61,225 bases of DNA from an uncultured Eubacteriales bacterium (lineage in GTDB: Bacteria; Bacillota; Clostridia; Oscillospirales; Acutalibacteraceae): contig CAKSJY010000010.1 in the NCBI GenBank assembly GCA_934464585.1, positions 1 through 61,225 of the forward strand, in the 5' to 3' direction. The position numbers were made by a program, and so were the translations under genes. This document shows positions 36,099 through 45,400 of the stretch, one piece after another. Position 1 is the stretch's first letter, and every line of letters begins with the position of its first letter. A model generated the notes under the pieces. It searched no databases. It saw only the letters and a list, made by a program, of their open reading frames with translations, and was not told the origin of the DNA.

Positions 36099-36706
36099 GT
36101 ATGATTATAGGATTAACAGGGCCAACAGGTGCAGGAAAAACAACAGTTGCCAATTGTTTTAAAAGCATGAATGTTGCGGTTATTGATGCAGACTTTGTAT
36201 CTAGGAGTATAATAGATACAGATAAAAGTATACTGCAGAAGTTAATAGATGAGTTTGGTAGGGATATAGTTGATGAAAATGGTAGGCTAATTAGAAAATT
36301 ATTAGCTTCAAGAGCTTTTTCTTCAAAAACTTTAACTGAAAAGCTTAATGCAATAATGCTTCCGGCAATATTGTCGGAGATAGAGAACTTGATTTATGAA
36401 TTAAGTCTTAATGGTCAAAAATTGATAGTATTAGATGCACCGTTACTTTTTGAAAGTGGGGCTAATAATCTTTGTGATATTGTAATATCAGTTGTAGCGA
36501 GTTATGATACAAGAATGAAAAGAATTTTAAAAAGAGATTTAATTACAGCAGATATGGCTAAAAAAAGAATGCTTGTACAAAAGGATACTGAGTTTTATTT
36601 AAATAATTCAGATTTTATATTAGATGGTGAAAGAGATATAAGTGAGCTTTTGGACGATGCCAAACAGTTGATTTTAGAAATAAGGAAGAAGATTGATTGT
36701 GAGTAA
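36095..36706 (+). CDS. coaE: Dephospho-CoA kinase
   Basis: A 203-residue P-loop kinase for the last step of coenzyme A synthesis. Visible: the Walker A motif IGLTGPTGAGKTTVAN (residues 4-19), VIDADFVSR with the catalytic Asp, and VLDAPLLFESG. Its start overlaps the sua5 stop by 4 bp, and its end overlaps the transglycosylase gene. Confidence 0.94.
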   Translation: MSMIIGLTGPTGAGKTTVANCFKSMNVAVIDADFVSRSIIDTDKSILQKLIDEFGRDIVDENGRLIRKLLASRAFSSKTLTEKLNAIMLPAILSEIENLIYELSLNGQKLIVLDAPLLFESGANNLCDIVISVVASYDTRMKRILKRDLITADMAKKRMLVQKDTEFYLNNSDFILDGERDISELLDDAKQLILEIRKKIDCE

Positions 36707-37277
36707 AAAGACTATTGTTATAGCTTCATCAGGCGTTGCAATTTTGGCCATATTGACAATTATCATTATGATTGTAAGCTCCGGATATACACAGAAATAT
36801 ATGATGAAGAAAGTATATCCTATTAAATATAAAGAATATGTAGATGAAATGTCGGAAAAATATAATGTGGAAAAACCTCTAATATATGCTGTTATAAAGG
36901 CTGAAAGTAATTTTACCCCGGATGCCGAGTCTAAAGCTGGGGCCAAGGGACTCATGCAAATAATGCCAAAAACATTTTTATGGCTTCAAAAATATACTGA
37001 CGATGAATATATGGATGAAAGTTATCTAAATGATCCGAGAATAAATATAGATTATGGTACAAGGCTGTTGTCTATTTTACTTAAAAAATATACATTAGAT
37101 CAAGTTGCTATATGTGCATATAATGCCGGTATGGGTATAGTAGATAGATGGCTGGAAACTGAGGAATATTCGTATGATGGGGAAAGCCTTTCATATATAC
37201 CATATCCGGAAACAAGATTTTATGTTGATGAGGTTATCGCTAACCGCAAAGCTTATAAAAATTTATATTTTAGTTAG
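36699..37277 (+). CDS. Membrane-anchored lytic transglycosylase (SLT domain)
   Basis: A 192-residue protein with an N-terminal membrane anchor (TIVIASSGVAILAILTIIIMIV) and one SLT domain. Such enzymes cleave the MurNAc-GlcNAc bond of peptidoglycan to a 1,6-anhydro end. The catalytic Glu is in YAVIKAESNFTPDAES; GAKGLMQIMPKT and CAYNAGMGIVDRWL are further family motifs. The start is GTG 36699, inside the coaE end, after AAGGAAG. It is the third gene of a tightly overlapped run. Confidence 0.9.
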   Translation: MSKKTIVIASSGVAILAILTIIIMIVSSGYTQKYMMKKVYPIKYKEYVDEMSEKYNVEKPLIYAVIKAESNFTPDAESKAGAKGLMQIMPKTFLWLQKYTDDEYMDESYLNDPRINIDYGTRLLSILLKKYTLDQVAICAYNAGMGIVDRWLETEEYSYDGESLSYIPYPETRFYVDEVIANRKAYKNLYFS

Positions 37278-37292
37278 AAAGGGTTTGTTGTT

Positions 37293-38687
37293 ATGTCAGA
37301 TAGAGCAAAAAAGTTAAAAGAAAAAATATTAAGTGAAAAGAAATGTGGTTTCTTAAAAATATCCGATGAAAGAGTAAGTCAAGCTGATAATTTTTGTCAG
37401 GGATATAAGGACTTTTTAAATGGTGCAAAGACAGAAAGAGAAATAATAAAAAGTGCTTTAGAAATGGCTAAAGCTAAAGGGTTTGTAGAATTTGACTATA
37501 ATAAAAAATATAATGTTGGCGATAAAGTATACTACAACAATAGAAATAAGGCATTAGTTTTAGCTGTAATAGGTGAAAAGCGTAGCCGTGAGGGTATAAA
37601 AATAGCCGCTGCTCATGTTGATTCACCAAGAGTAGACCTAAAGCCTAATCCACTCTATGAGCAAAATAATCTTGCATTATTCAAAACCCATTATTATGGT
37701 GGAATAAAGAAATATCAATGGACAGCTATTCCTCTTTCTCTTCATGGTAAGATTATTAAAAAGGATGGCACATCAATTGAGGTAAGACTTGGAGAAGATG
37801 AGGGTGATCCATGTTTTTGTATAACTGATTTGTTGCCGCATTTAGCCAAAGAACAAATGAAAAAGACTATGCTTGAAAGCTTTACCGGTGAGGATCTAAA
37901 TATTTTAATTGGAAGCCGTCCGTTTAGGGATGACGAAGAATCTGAGCTTGTAAAACTTAATATTATGAGATTATTAAACGAAAAGTACGGTATAATAGAA
38001 TCGGACTTTTTGTCGGCAGAGCTTGAATTTGTTCCGGCATTCAAGGCGACCGATTTAGGGTTTGATAGGAGCATGATTGGTGCATACGGCCATGATGATA
38101 GAGTTTGTGCGTATACAGCATTAATGGCTATTTTAGATTGTGAAAAGCCTAAAAATACAGTTATGACTATTTTAGCAGATAAAGAGGAAGTAGGCAGTGA
38201 CGGAAATACAGGAATGAACTCATCATTCTTTAGATATTTTATTGCAGACATTGCAAATCAAGATGGTATGGAAGGCAGACATGTTTTATCTAAATCAAAA
38301 TGTTTATCAGCTGATGTTAATGCCGCTTTCGATCCAAGTTATGCTAGTGTTTATGAGCCTATGAATAGCTCATTTATAAATAATGGTGTAGTAATAACTA
38401 AATATACCGGAAGTGGCGGAAAGTATGATACCTCTGATGCTTCAGCTGAGTTTATGGGTGAAGTAAGGAAAATATTAGAAGATAGAGAAATCTTATGGCA
38501 GCCTGGTGAACTTGGAAAGGTAGACGGAGGCGGTGGGGGAACTATCGCTAAGTTTATTGCAAACCTAAATGTCGATGTTGTCGATTTAGGAGTACCGGTT
38601 CTTTCAATGCACTCACCGTTTGAGGTTGTATCAAAAATAGACACCTATATGGCATATGATGCGTTTAAAAGCTTTTTTGAAGCTTAA
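37293..38687 (+). CDS. M18 family aspartyl aminopeptidase-like zinc peptidase
   Basis: A 464-residue cytosolic metallopeptidase of the M18 family (ApeA/LAP4 like). The metal-ligand regions are visible: AAHVDSPRVDLKP (His, near 111), GAYGHDDRVCAYTAL (Asp), LADKEEVGSDGNTG (Glu pair), SADVNAAFDPSY (Asp) and VLSMHSPFEV (His, near 440). It removes N-terminal residues, usually acidic. The ATG lies 16 bp after the transglycosylase stop. A strong terminator follows. Confidence 0.93.
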   Translation: MSDRAKKLKEKILSEKKCGFLKISDERVSQADNFCQGYKDFLNGAKTEREIIKSALEMAKAKGFVEFDYNKKYNVGDKVYYNNRNKALVLAVIGEKRSREGIKIAAAHVDSPRVDLKPNPLYEQNNLALFKTHYYGGIKKYQWTAIPLSLHGKIIKKDGTSIEVRLGEDEGDPCFCITDLLPHLAKEQMKKTMLESFTGEDLNILIGSRPFRDDEESELVKLNIMRLLNEKYGIIESDFLSAELEFVPAFKATDLGFDRSMIGAYGHDDRVCAYTALMAILDCEKPKNTVMTILADKEEVGSDGNTGMNSSFFRYFIADIANQDGMEGRHVLSKSKCLSADVNAAFDPSYASVYEPMNSSFINNGVVITKYTGSGGKYDTSDASAEFMGEVRKILEDREILWQPGELGKVDGGGGGTIAKFIANLNVDVVDLGVPVLSMHSPFEVVSKIDTYMAYDAFKSFFEA

Positions 38688-38690
38688 GAT

Positions 38691-38735
38691 AAAGGTCCCT
38701 GAGTTTTTGTAGATAAACTCAGGGATCTTTTTATA
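38691..38735 (+). terminator. Intrinsic terminator after the M18 peptidase gene
   Basis: A 16-bp stem with one G-U pair (38691-38706 with 38715-38730), then TTTTTATAT. Confidence 0.9.
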
Positions 38736-38756
38736 TAATGGCATAAAATTAAGATA

Positions 38757-38800
38757 TAAAAATAATCCCTAAAGAAGTTTTATCTTTAGGGATTATTAAA
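38757..38800 (-). terminator. Intrinsic terminator of the groESL operon
   Basis: AATAATCCCTAAAGA and TCTTTAGGGATTATT form a perfect 15-bp stem; TTTTTATA follows on the minus strand. Confidence 0.88.
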
Positions 38801-38825
38801 GTTAATCTAGGAATTTAGTATATTA

Positions 38826-40460
38826 TTAATACATGCCGCCCATTGATGGATCTACAGGCATATTTGGCATATTGTTTTCAGGTTCCTTTTTGTCTGCAAC
38901 GAGGGATTCAGTTGTTAGTACCATAGCAGCAACTGAAGCTGCATTTTGAAGTGCAGAACGTGTAACCTTCGTTGGGTCAACGATTCCGGCACTTATCATA
39001 TCAACATACTCTTCATCTTTTGCGTTGTATCCGTAGCCAACTTTATTTTCTCTCTTTATGTTTTCTACGATTACTGAACCTTCAACGCCTGCATTAGCAG
39101 CAATTTGACGAATTGGTTCTTCCAAAGACTTAAGTACGATTGATATACCTGTTTTTTCGTCGCCCTCTGCTTTATTCAATAATTCTGTTACAGCTGGTAT
39201 AGCATTAATTAGTGCAACACCGCCGCCTGCAACAATACCTTCTTCAACAGCTGCTTTTGTAGCTGCGAGAGCATCTTCTATTCTTAGCTTTTTCTCTTTC
39301 ATTTCTATTTCAGTAGCAGCGCCAACCTTAATTACAGCAACACCGCCTGCTAATTTAGCTAGACGTTCTTGAAGTTTTTCACGATCGAAATCGGAAGTTG
39401 TGTTTTCAATTTGAGTTCTGATTTGGCCAACTCTATTTTTGATTTGGTCAGAATTACCTGCACCATCAACAATGATTGTATTTTCCTTTTCAATCTTAAC
39501 TTGTCTTGCTCTACCTAATTGTTCAATAGTAGTGTCTTTTAGTTCAAGGCCGATTTCTTCTGAAATTACTTGACCACCTGTTAGGATAGCAATATCTTGT
39601 AACATTTCTTTTCTTCTGTCGCCAAATCCAGGAGCTTTAACAGCAACACAAGTGAAAGTTCCTCTTAGCTTATTTACGATTAATGTAGCCAAAGCTTCAC
39701 CTTCGATATCTTCGGCGATAATAACAAGCTTTTTGCCTGACTGAACGATTTGTTCAAGAAGAGGTAGGATTTCTTGAATACTTGTAATCTTCTTGTCTGT
39801 AATTAAGATGTAAGCATCATCTATTATAGCTTCCATTTTGTCTGTATCTGTTACCATGTAAGGTGAAACATAACCGCGATCGAACATCATTCCTTCAACA
39901 ACTTCTGAATATGTTTCTGCAGTTTTGGATTCTTCAACAGTGATAACACCGTCAGAGCTTACTTTTTCCATAGCTTCTGCGATAAGTTTACCGATAAATT
40001 CGTCAGCAGCTGAAATAGTAGCTACTCTTGCAATGTCTTCAGATCCGCTTACTTTTTTTGAGTTTTTAATAAGAGTTTCAACAGCACTGTCTACAGCAGC
40101 TTGGATACCTTTTCTAACTACCATTGGGTTAGCACCTGCAGTAACATTTTTCATTCCTTCACGAATTAAAGCTTGTGCTAAAAGTGTAGCTGTTGTTGTA
40201 CCATCACCTGCAACGTCGTTTGTCTTTGTTGCAACTTCTTTTACTAATTGAGCACCCATATTTTCGAAAGCGTTGTCTAGTTCAATTTCTTTTGCGATAG
40301 TAACTCCATCGTTTGTGATAAGAGGAGCACCGAATTTTTTATCTAAAACAACATTACGTCCCTTAGGGCCTAATGTGATCTTTACAGTATCAGCTAGTTG
40401 ATTTATACCATTAAATAAAGCTTTTCTTGCTTCTTCACCATATATAATTTCTTTTGACAT
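38826..40460 (-). CDS. groEL: GroEL chaperonin (Cpn60)
   Basis: A 544-residue ATP-dependent chaperonin that folds proteins inside a double-ring with the GroES lid. Visible: KITLGPKGRNVVLDKKFG (30s), NDVAGDGTTTATLLAQA with the catalytic Asp region (near 86), VAGGGVALINA (near 410), and the Gly/Met-rich tail PVDPSMGGMY. It lies 36 bp after groES. Confidence 0.98.
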   Translation of the reverse strand: MSKEIIYGEEARKALFNGINQLADTVKITLGPKGRNVVLDKKFGAPLITNDGVTIAKEIELDNAFENMGAQLVKEVATKTNDVAGDGTTTATLLAQALIREGMKNVTAGANPMVVRKGIQAAVDSAVETLIKNSKKVSGSEDIARVATISAADEFIGKLIAEAMEKVSSDGVITVEESKTAETYSEVVEGMMFDRGYVSPYMVTDTDKMEAIIDDAYILITDKKITSIQEILPLLEQIVQSGKKLVIIAEDIEGEALATLIVNKLRGTFTCVAVKAPGFGDRRKEMLQDIAILTGGQVISEEIGLELKDTTIEQLGRARQVKIEKENTIIVDGAGNSDQIKNRVGQIRTQIENTTSDFDREKLQERLAKLAGGVAVIKVGAATEIEMKEKKLRIEDALAATKAAVEEGIVAGGGVALINAIPAVTELLNKAEGDEKTGISIVLKSLEEPIRQIAANAGVEGSVIVENIKRENKVGYGYNAKDEEYVDMISAGIVDPTKVTRSALQNAASVAAMVLTTESLVADKKEPENNMPNMPVDPSMGGMY

Positions 40461-40496
40461 GATGTTTTCTCCTTTAAAATAAGTTATTGTTTATAA

Positions 40497-40781
40497 TTAT
40501 TCTACAATTGCAAGAATATCAGATTGACGAACAATAGTGTATTCTTCAGAATCAAGTTTAACCTCGGTTCCTGCATATTTACTTGTAATTACTTTATCAC
40601 CGATGTTTACATACATTTTAACTTCTTTGCCATCGACGATACCTCCGGGACCAACTGCAACAACAGAAGCAAATTGAGGCTTTTCTTTAGCAGATCCTGC
40701 TAAAACGATGCCACTCTTTGTTGTTTCTTCAGCTTCTTCCATTTTTATGACCACTCTGTCTAAAAGGGGTTTAATAGTCAT
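40497..40781 (-). CDS. groES: GroES co-chaperonin (Cpn10)
   Basis: A 94-residue co-chaperonin. It opens MTIKPLLDRVVIKMEEAEE; the mobile loop is about residues 17-33 (TTKSGIVLAGSAKEK). The start is ATG 40781 after AAGGAGG; 15 upstream codons in the open frame are rejected. Control is by the CIRCE element 39 bp upstream. Confidence 0.97.
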   Translation of the reverse strand: MTIKPLLDRVVIKMEEAEETTKSGIVLAGSAKEKPQFASVVAVGPGGIVDGKEVKMYVNIGDKVITSKYAGTEVKLDSEEYTIVRQSDILAIVE

Positions 40782-40819
40782 GATTATTTGCCTCCTTACA
40801 GCAAAAAAATAATATAAGA

Positions 40820-40846
40820 TTAGCACTCCTAAGTGCCAAGTGCTAA
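40820..40846 (-). promoter_or_regulatory. CIRCE element (HrcA operator) of groESL
   Basis: TTAGCACTC-N9-AAGTGCTAA: a match to TTAGCACTC-N9-GAGTGCTAA with one mismatch. It lies between the groES promoter and start codon. Confidence 0.95.
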
Positions 40847-40851
40847 TTTAT

Positions 40852-40880
40852 ATTTTATACGCTTTGATATAAAAAAGCAA
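40852..40880 (-). promoter_or_regulatory. Sigma-A-type promoter of groESL
   Basis: On the minus strand TTGCTT (40875-40880), 17 bp, TAAAAT (40852-40857), directly upstream of the CIRCE element. Confidence 0.65.
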
Positions 40881-41172
40881 GTATATTTTGCCATTTAAAA
40901 AAATATTTATTTTTTTGGGTGCTATAACTGTGTCTTTTTGCTGGTGTCAGGTGGGATATTTGATATAATATTTGTGGTAGTTATAATTTTTTGGCTTGTT
41001 TTGAGATTAGCGAATCCATGGAAAGGTTTTTTACTGTAGAATATTTATACATGCATTAAATAATTTTATTTTTGAGCCTATTATACACATACATATAAAC
41101 ATACATCTACAATCTATAATAACTTGTCTTATGTTTTTTGATAAGTTTTTGATTGTAAATGGTGGCTTTTTG
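40881..41172. other. Gene-free AT-rich spacer between groES and gatD
   Basis: I see no coding frame with a ribosome site, no RNA gene and no clear repeat, only short AT-rich runs such as the CATACAT series near 41090. Confidence 0.5.
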
Positions 41173-41218
41173 AAATAAAAAAATATCTCTTATCTGAATT
41201 AGTTATGATAAGAGATAC
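41173..41218 (-). terminator. Intrinsic terminator of the murT-gatD operon
   Basis: TATCTCTTATC and GATAAGAGATA (41184-41194, 41207-41217) form a perfect 11-bp stem; TTTTTTTAT follows on minus. Confidence 0.9.
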
Positions 41219-41224
41219 TATAGT

Positions 41225-41941
41225 TTATCTGTATTTACTTAGGATATATTTGTGTGCGATATCTTCTTCGTAATCGTCAAGTAAAGAAAGCTCAATAGTT
41301 TCACCATATTTACGCTCTAAAGCACGTTTAATTACCTCATCTGTAAGCTTAGGATTTTTAGGTAAAAGTGGACCGTGTAAATATGTTCCAATAAGATTTT
41401 TATATATAATTCCCTCTAATTGGTCTTCTCCATTATTACCGTTACCGCAAAGTACTGCTCCAAAAGGGCTAAGGTTTTTATCATTAAAATAGGTTCTTCC
41501 ACCATGATTTTCAAATCCTACTATTGAACCAAACCTTGTTTCCAGAACAACATTTCCAATAAGTCTCCCGGGTTTTTGAATTGTATAGATATCTACAAGT
41601 CCTAAGCCCTCTATTTTATCATCATTAAGCTGATAGTAATTACCGATAAGTTGGTAACCGCCGCAGATAGCAAGTAAGACTCCGTTTGTTTCAACATAGT
41701 TTTTAATTTCATATTTTAATTCTAGGAGCCTTTGACAAACTATTAATTGTTCTCTGTCGGAACCTCCTCCAATGAACACTATATCTATATTTGAAAAATC
41801 GACTTTGTCGTTAATATTATAACTTGTGACATTGACATCTATATTTCTCCATTGACATCTTTTTTGAAGGGATATAATGTTACCCTTATCTCCATATAAA
41901 TTGAGTAAATCTGGGTAGAAATGAGCTATATTTAGCTGCAT
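41225..41941 (-). CDS. gatD: GatD, glutamine amidotransferase subunit of lipid II isoglutaminyl synthase
   Basis: A 238-residue class I glutamine amidotransferase of the CobB/CobQ type. It supplies ammonia to MurT, which amidates the D-glutamate of lipid II. Visible: VFIGGGSDREQ (near 56), the nucleophile Cys in LLAICGGYQLIG (near 94), FENHGGRTYF, and the catalytic His in IGTYLHGPLLPKNP (near 188). Its start overlaps the murT end by 10 bp. Confidence 0.93.
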   Translation of the reverse strand: MQLNIAHFYPDLLNLYGDKGNIISLQKRCQWRNIDVNVTSYNINDKVDFSNIDIVFIGGGSDREQLIVCQRLLELKYEIKNYVETNGVLLAICGGYQLIGNYYQLNDDKIEGLGLVDIYTIQKPGRLIGNVVLETRFGSIVGFENHGGRTYFNDKNLSPFGAVLCGNGNNGEDQLEGIIYKNLIGTYLHGPLLPKNPKLTDEVIKRALERKYGETIELSLLDDYEEDIAHKYILSKYR

Positions 41942-43290
41942 TTTTCTTCCTCCTTATAAGTTTTTTCTAATTCCTTTAATATATTTTGAGCATCGAATAT
42001 AGCGGTATAATTTACAAGTACATAAAGACTCTCGCCGTCTTTTTCCAGCATAGATAAAATAGCCTCTTTTAGGTTTTTATATACAATGTTTCCCTTTTTT
42101 ATATCTGCATATTTGAATCTAACAGCAACATCATCTTTTCTTATTCCGGCAAACCCTATGTTTTTAATTTTGCTATCATTCATTTTTTCAAAGTCAACAT
42201 CCCAAATCCAGGAAATATCTTTTCCATCTTGGGCATTATCATTTATCATTACAATAACATCTTTAGTTTTGTCGTCTGCTAGAACAGTGACAATTCCTTG
42301 GTTAAATCCCGCGGGATTTTTTGATAAATTTAGTATAACAGGTTTTTTAAGATTAAATTTTTCCATTCTTCCTATTTGAGGTTTATAATTCTCTAAGATG
42401 GAATTAATGTTATCGATGTTTATATTTAATTGTTCAATTGCAGCGATAGCCGCTAATATGTTGTACACATTATAAAATCCACGGTAGTTTACGTTTATTT
42501 CATGATTTTTAATCCTAAATTTAAGGCCATCTTTTATATCTAAGTCGGTAGCTTCAATATCTATTTTAGGGTGTTTAAATCCACATCCAGTACAATAGTA
42601 ATCTCCTAGTTGTCCATAATGATAGAAATTGTAGTTTAGTTTTTGGCCACAATAAGTACAAAATTGTCCATCACGCACTTCGTCAAGAGATAAATTTAAT
42701 TTTTCTTTAATACCAAAGGTTAAAGACTTGCCATTATAGTCTTTTGCTATCATAGCACATAAGGGGTCATCGGCATTTACAATAAGTGTTGTATCATGGG
42801 TTAAATTTAATGCTTTTTTTAAGTAATTTACAGTTAAATCGATTTCACCATATCGGTCAAGTTGGTCTCGGAAAAGGTTAGTTATAAGCATTATATCCGG
42901 CGAAAAGTGAGCGAATACTTTAACAGCAGAGGCTTCATCGACTTCGATACAGGCATAATCAGCATCTAGTTTTCCAAATATACTTGATTTTTCAATAAAA
43001 GCTGTTACAACTCCATAAAGCATATTAGCTCCAACCTTGTTGCAAACAACATTATATCCGTTTTTTTCAAGAATAAAACTGATAATGTTATTGGTAGTTG
43101 TTTTTCCGTTTGTACCGCAAACTGCAATGATTTCATTTTTAACTTGTTTGGAGAGAATCTCCAGAATATTTGGACATATTTTTATAGCAAAGCTTCCCGG
43201 TGTGGAAGACCCTTTTTTTCCTAAAGCCTTTCCGACTATTATGAGAATTTTACAAAGCCATATTGCTAACAAACATCTAATCTTTTTCAT
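41932..43290 (-). CDS. murT: MurT, Mur-ligase subunit of lipid II isoglutaminyl synthase
   Basis: A 452-residue Mur-ligase-like protein. The P-loop is AVCGTNGKTTTNNIIS (near 56-71). A zinc-ribbon insertion typical of MurT, FCTYCGQKL...YCTGCGFKHP (near 205-235), is present with all four Cys. The C-terminal domain (DUF1727 type) shows KNPAGFNQ and IMINDNAQDGKDISWIWDVDF. With GatD it converts lipid II D-Glu to D-isoGln using ATP and glutamine. Confidence 0.94.
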   Translation of the reverse strand: MKKIRCLLAIWLCKILIIVGKALGKKGSSTPGSFAIKICPNILEILSKQVKNEIIAVCGTNGKTTTNNIISFILEKNGYNVVCNKVGANMLYGVVTAFIEKSSIFGKLDADYACIEVDEASAVKVFAHFSPDIMLITNLFRDQLDRYGEIDLTVNYLKKALNLTHDTTLIVNADDPLCAMIAKDYNGKSLTFGIKEKLNLSLDEVRDGQFCTYCGQKLNYNFYHYGQLGDYYCTGCGFKHPKIDIEATDLDIKDGLKFRIKNHEINVNYRGFYNVYNILAAIAAIEQLNINIDNINSILENYKPQIGRMEKFNLKKPVILNLSKNPAGFNQGIVTVLADDKTKDVIVMINDNAQDGKDISWIWDVDFEKMNDSKIKNIGFAGIRKDDVAVRFKYADIKKGNIVYKNLKEAILSMLEKDGESLYVLVNYTAIFDAQNILKELEKTYKEEEKCS

Positions 43291-43416
43291 TTATTAATTA
43301 CTCCATGCTCTATTATTTTAATAATAGTAATTATAAAGCAAAACTGTATAATTTGCAATTCTTATGTTGCAATATTTGTTTTTAGGGACTATAAATTTTC
43401 GGGTTTCAATATACAT

Positions 43417-43429
43417 TTTGTGACACAAA
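43417..43429. promoter_or_regulatory. 13-bp palindrome upstream of spoIIGA
   Basis: TTTGTGACACAAA, perfect around a central A, 51 bp before the spoIIGA ATG. A -10-like GATAAT lies about 20 bp further downstream. The regulator is unknown; it does not look like a Spo0A box. Confidence 0.35.
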
Positions 43430-43479
43430 TATTACTTTTATATATGAGATAATATTAACATAAACAGTGAGGAGGCATT

Positions 43480-44355
43480 ATGAAGCAAACAATTTATATC
43501 GATGTTTTGTTTTGTCTAAATTTATTTATAAATTACTTTATACTGCTTGCAGTGGGTAAGTTTATGAATATGCCAACCAATAGGTTAAGGCTTGTTTTAG
43601 CCTCGTCACTTGGTGCAGTATATTCTTTTTATATATTGTTACCAAGTACTAGTTCTATTTTGTTTACTATAGTGAAAGTAGTTATGTCTTTAACTATAGT
43701 TGTAGCAGCGTTTAAAGTCGCTGGTATAAAAATGCTTTTAAAACTTTTTGCATGCTTTTATTTAATGAATTTTTTGTTTTGTGGTGTAATATTTATGATT
43801 TGGCATTATATGTCACCAAAAGGAGTTCTTGTAAATAATGGTGTGGTATATTTTAATATTCCGCCAATGCTTTTTCTCATTATTACAGTATTAAGCTATT
43901 TAGTAATAAAGGTTATAAACATATTTATAAGGCGTCCGGAGGCAAAGTCGTTATTTTCATTTATAGAGATTGATCTTAACGGTAGAAAGGTAATAGTAAA
44001 TGCCAAAGTAGATACAGGTAATAGTTTAAGAGAACCATTTTCACAAATTCCTGTGGCGGTGGTAGAGGAGGACTACATAAAGGATATTTTAGATGAGAAT
44101 TTAAAAAATTTTATAAGATTTGGCAGTAAAAATGCAATGCACTCGGGAGGGTTATTAAAAAATAAGTGTAGAATGATTCCGTTTAATGCTATTTCGGGGG
44201 AAGGAACGCTTCCGGCATTTAAAGCAGATAAATTTTTTATACTTGGTGACAATAAAATTTCAAAGGAGGCATATGTTGCGGTTTGTCCGAATGGGACGTT
44301 TAAATCTCAATTTCAAGCTATATTAAACCCGGAACTTCTGGGAGATTACCATTAA
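43480..44355 (+). CDS. spoIIGA: SpoIIGA, sigma-E-processing membrane protease
   Basis: A 291-residue protein with five hydrophobic segments in the first 150 residues and a pepsin-like C-terminal domain. The catalytic Asp is in VNAKVDTGNSLREPF (near residues 182-196), and RMIPFNAISGEGTLPAF is a further family mark. SpoIIGA cleaves pro-sigma-E in the mother cell after engulfment signalling from SpoIIR. AGGAGG precedes the ATG. sigE starts just after the stop, so the order spoIIGA-sigE is the standard one. Confidence 0.94.
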   Translation: MKQTIYIDVLFCLNLFINYFILLAVGKFMNMPTNRLRLVLASSLGAVYSFYILLPSTSSILFTIVKVVMSLTIVVAAFKVAGIKMLLKLFACFYLMNFLFCGVIFMIWHYMSPKGVLVNNGVVYFNIPPMLFLIITVLSYLVIKVINIFIRRPEAKSLFSFIEIDLNGRKVIVNAKVDTGNSLREPFSQIPVAVVEEDYIKDILDENLKNFIRFGSKNAMHSGGLLKNKCRMIPFNAISGEGTLPAFKADKFFILGDNKISKEAYVAVCPNGTFKSQFQAILNPELLGDYH

Positions 44356-44373
44356 TAAATGGAGATGATTGTT

Positions 44374-45183
44374 TTGAAAGTGCCTAAAATATATTTTGTA
44401 AATTTAAAATCGAAAAAAAGAAATCGAGAAATATCATTTAATAAAAAACAGAATTTAATTAAGCCTCAAAAATCGATTTTAACAAAGATCTATGAAAAAA
44501 TATTATTGCTTTTAGAAAAAATAAACTTTGCAGATGAGATTCACTATATTAACGGAACGCAAACGCTCCCGCCGCCACTTACAGAAAAAGAGGAGGAGGA
44601 AGTTTTTGCAAATATAAGAAATGGGGTAAAGAATGCAAGAGAGCCATTAATAACTCACAATTTAAGATTAGTGGTATACATAGCTAAAAAGTTTGATTCT
44701 ACAGGAATAAATCTCGAAGATTTAATTTCTATAGGGACTATTGGGCTTATAAAGGCAGTAAATACTTTTTGTCCTGACAGGAATATAAAACTTGCTACAT
44801 ATGCTTCTAGATGTATCGAAAATGAAATATTAATGTATTTACGGAAAAGTTCGCAATTAAAAAATGAGATTTCAATTGATGAACCCTTAAATATAGACTG
44901 GGATGGAAATGAACTTTTGCTTTCTGATATTTTAGGTAGCGAAGCTGATGTTGTAAACCACCGCTTAGAACAAGAAGTAGAGTGTGATTTAGTATTGCAG
45001 GCAGTTTCAAGGCTTTCGGCTAGAGAAAAAAATATAATGCAACTAAGGTTTGGACTTTTAGGTAATAAAGAACATACCCAAAAAGAGGTTGCTGATTCCT
45101 TGGGAATATCACAATCCTATATATCCAGATTAGAGAAAAAAATAATCGAGAGGTTAAAAAAGGATCTTGAAAAAGTTTGCTGA
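44374..45183 (+). CDS. sigE: RNA polymerase sigma-E precursor (mother-cell, early)
   Basis: A 269-residue sigma-70 factor. Region 2 (NLEDLISIGTIGLIKAVNTFCPDRNIKLATYASRCIENEILMYLR) and the linker ISIDEPLNIDWDGNELLLSDILG are nearly those of Bacillus sigma-E; region 4 ends in SLGISQSYISRLEKKIIERLKK. The SpoIIGA cleavage region precedes the mature part at about DEIHYINGTQTLPPPL. The start is most likely TTG 44374 with GGAG upstream (the open frame goes back to ATG 44359, which has no site). The leader before that region is about 30 residues longer than in Bacillus. sigG does not follow. Confidence 0.94.
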   Translation: MKVPKIYFVNLKSKKRNREISFNKKQNLIKPQKSILTKIYEKILLLLEKINFADEIHYINGTQTLPPPLTEKEEEEVFANIRNGVKNAREPLITHNLRLVVYIAKKFDSTGINLEDLISIGTIGLIKAVNTFCPDRNIKLATYASRCIENEILMYLRKSSQLKNEISIDEPLNIDWDGNELLLSDILGSEADVVNHRLEQEVECDLVLQAVSRLSAREKNIMQLRFGLLGNKEHTQKEVADSLGISQSYISRLEKKIIERLKKDLEKVC

Positions 45184-45400
45184 ATGCAAGTAAATAAGTG
45201 AAATGTGTGCCTGAGCCTTAAAAATTTGTGCTATTATTACAAATCTAAAGAATATTTTTGTTAAAATTAGTTCTATGGCACAAAAATATAACATATTATC
45301 ATCAAAAGGTTGCCTTGAAATAGGTGATGTTGTAAAATAATATCGAAAGATAAATGATTGTTAAAAATTAGACGAATTTGGTATATCAGGAGGCATTACA

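Noticed and set aside
37742..38251. Minus-strand frame of 169 codons inside the M18 peptidase gene
   Set aside because: Antisense shadow; Ser-rich low-complexity translation and no ribosome site.
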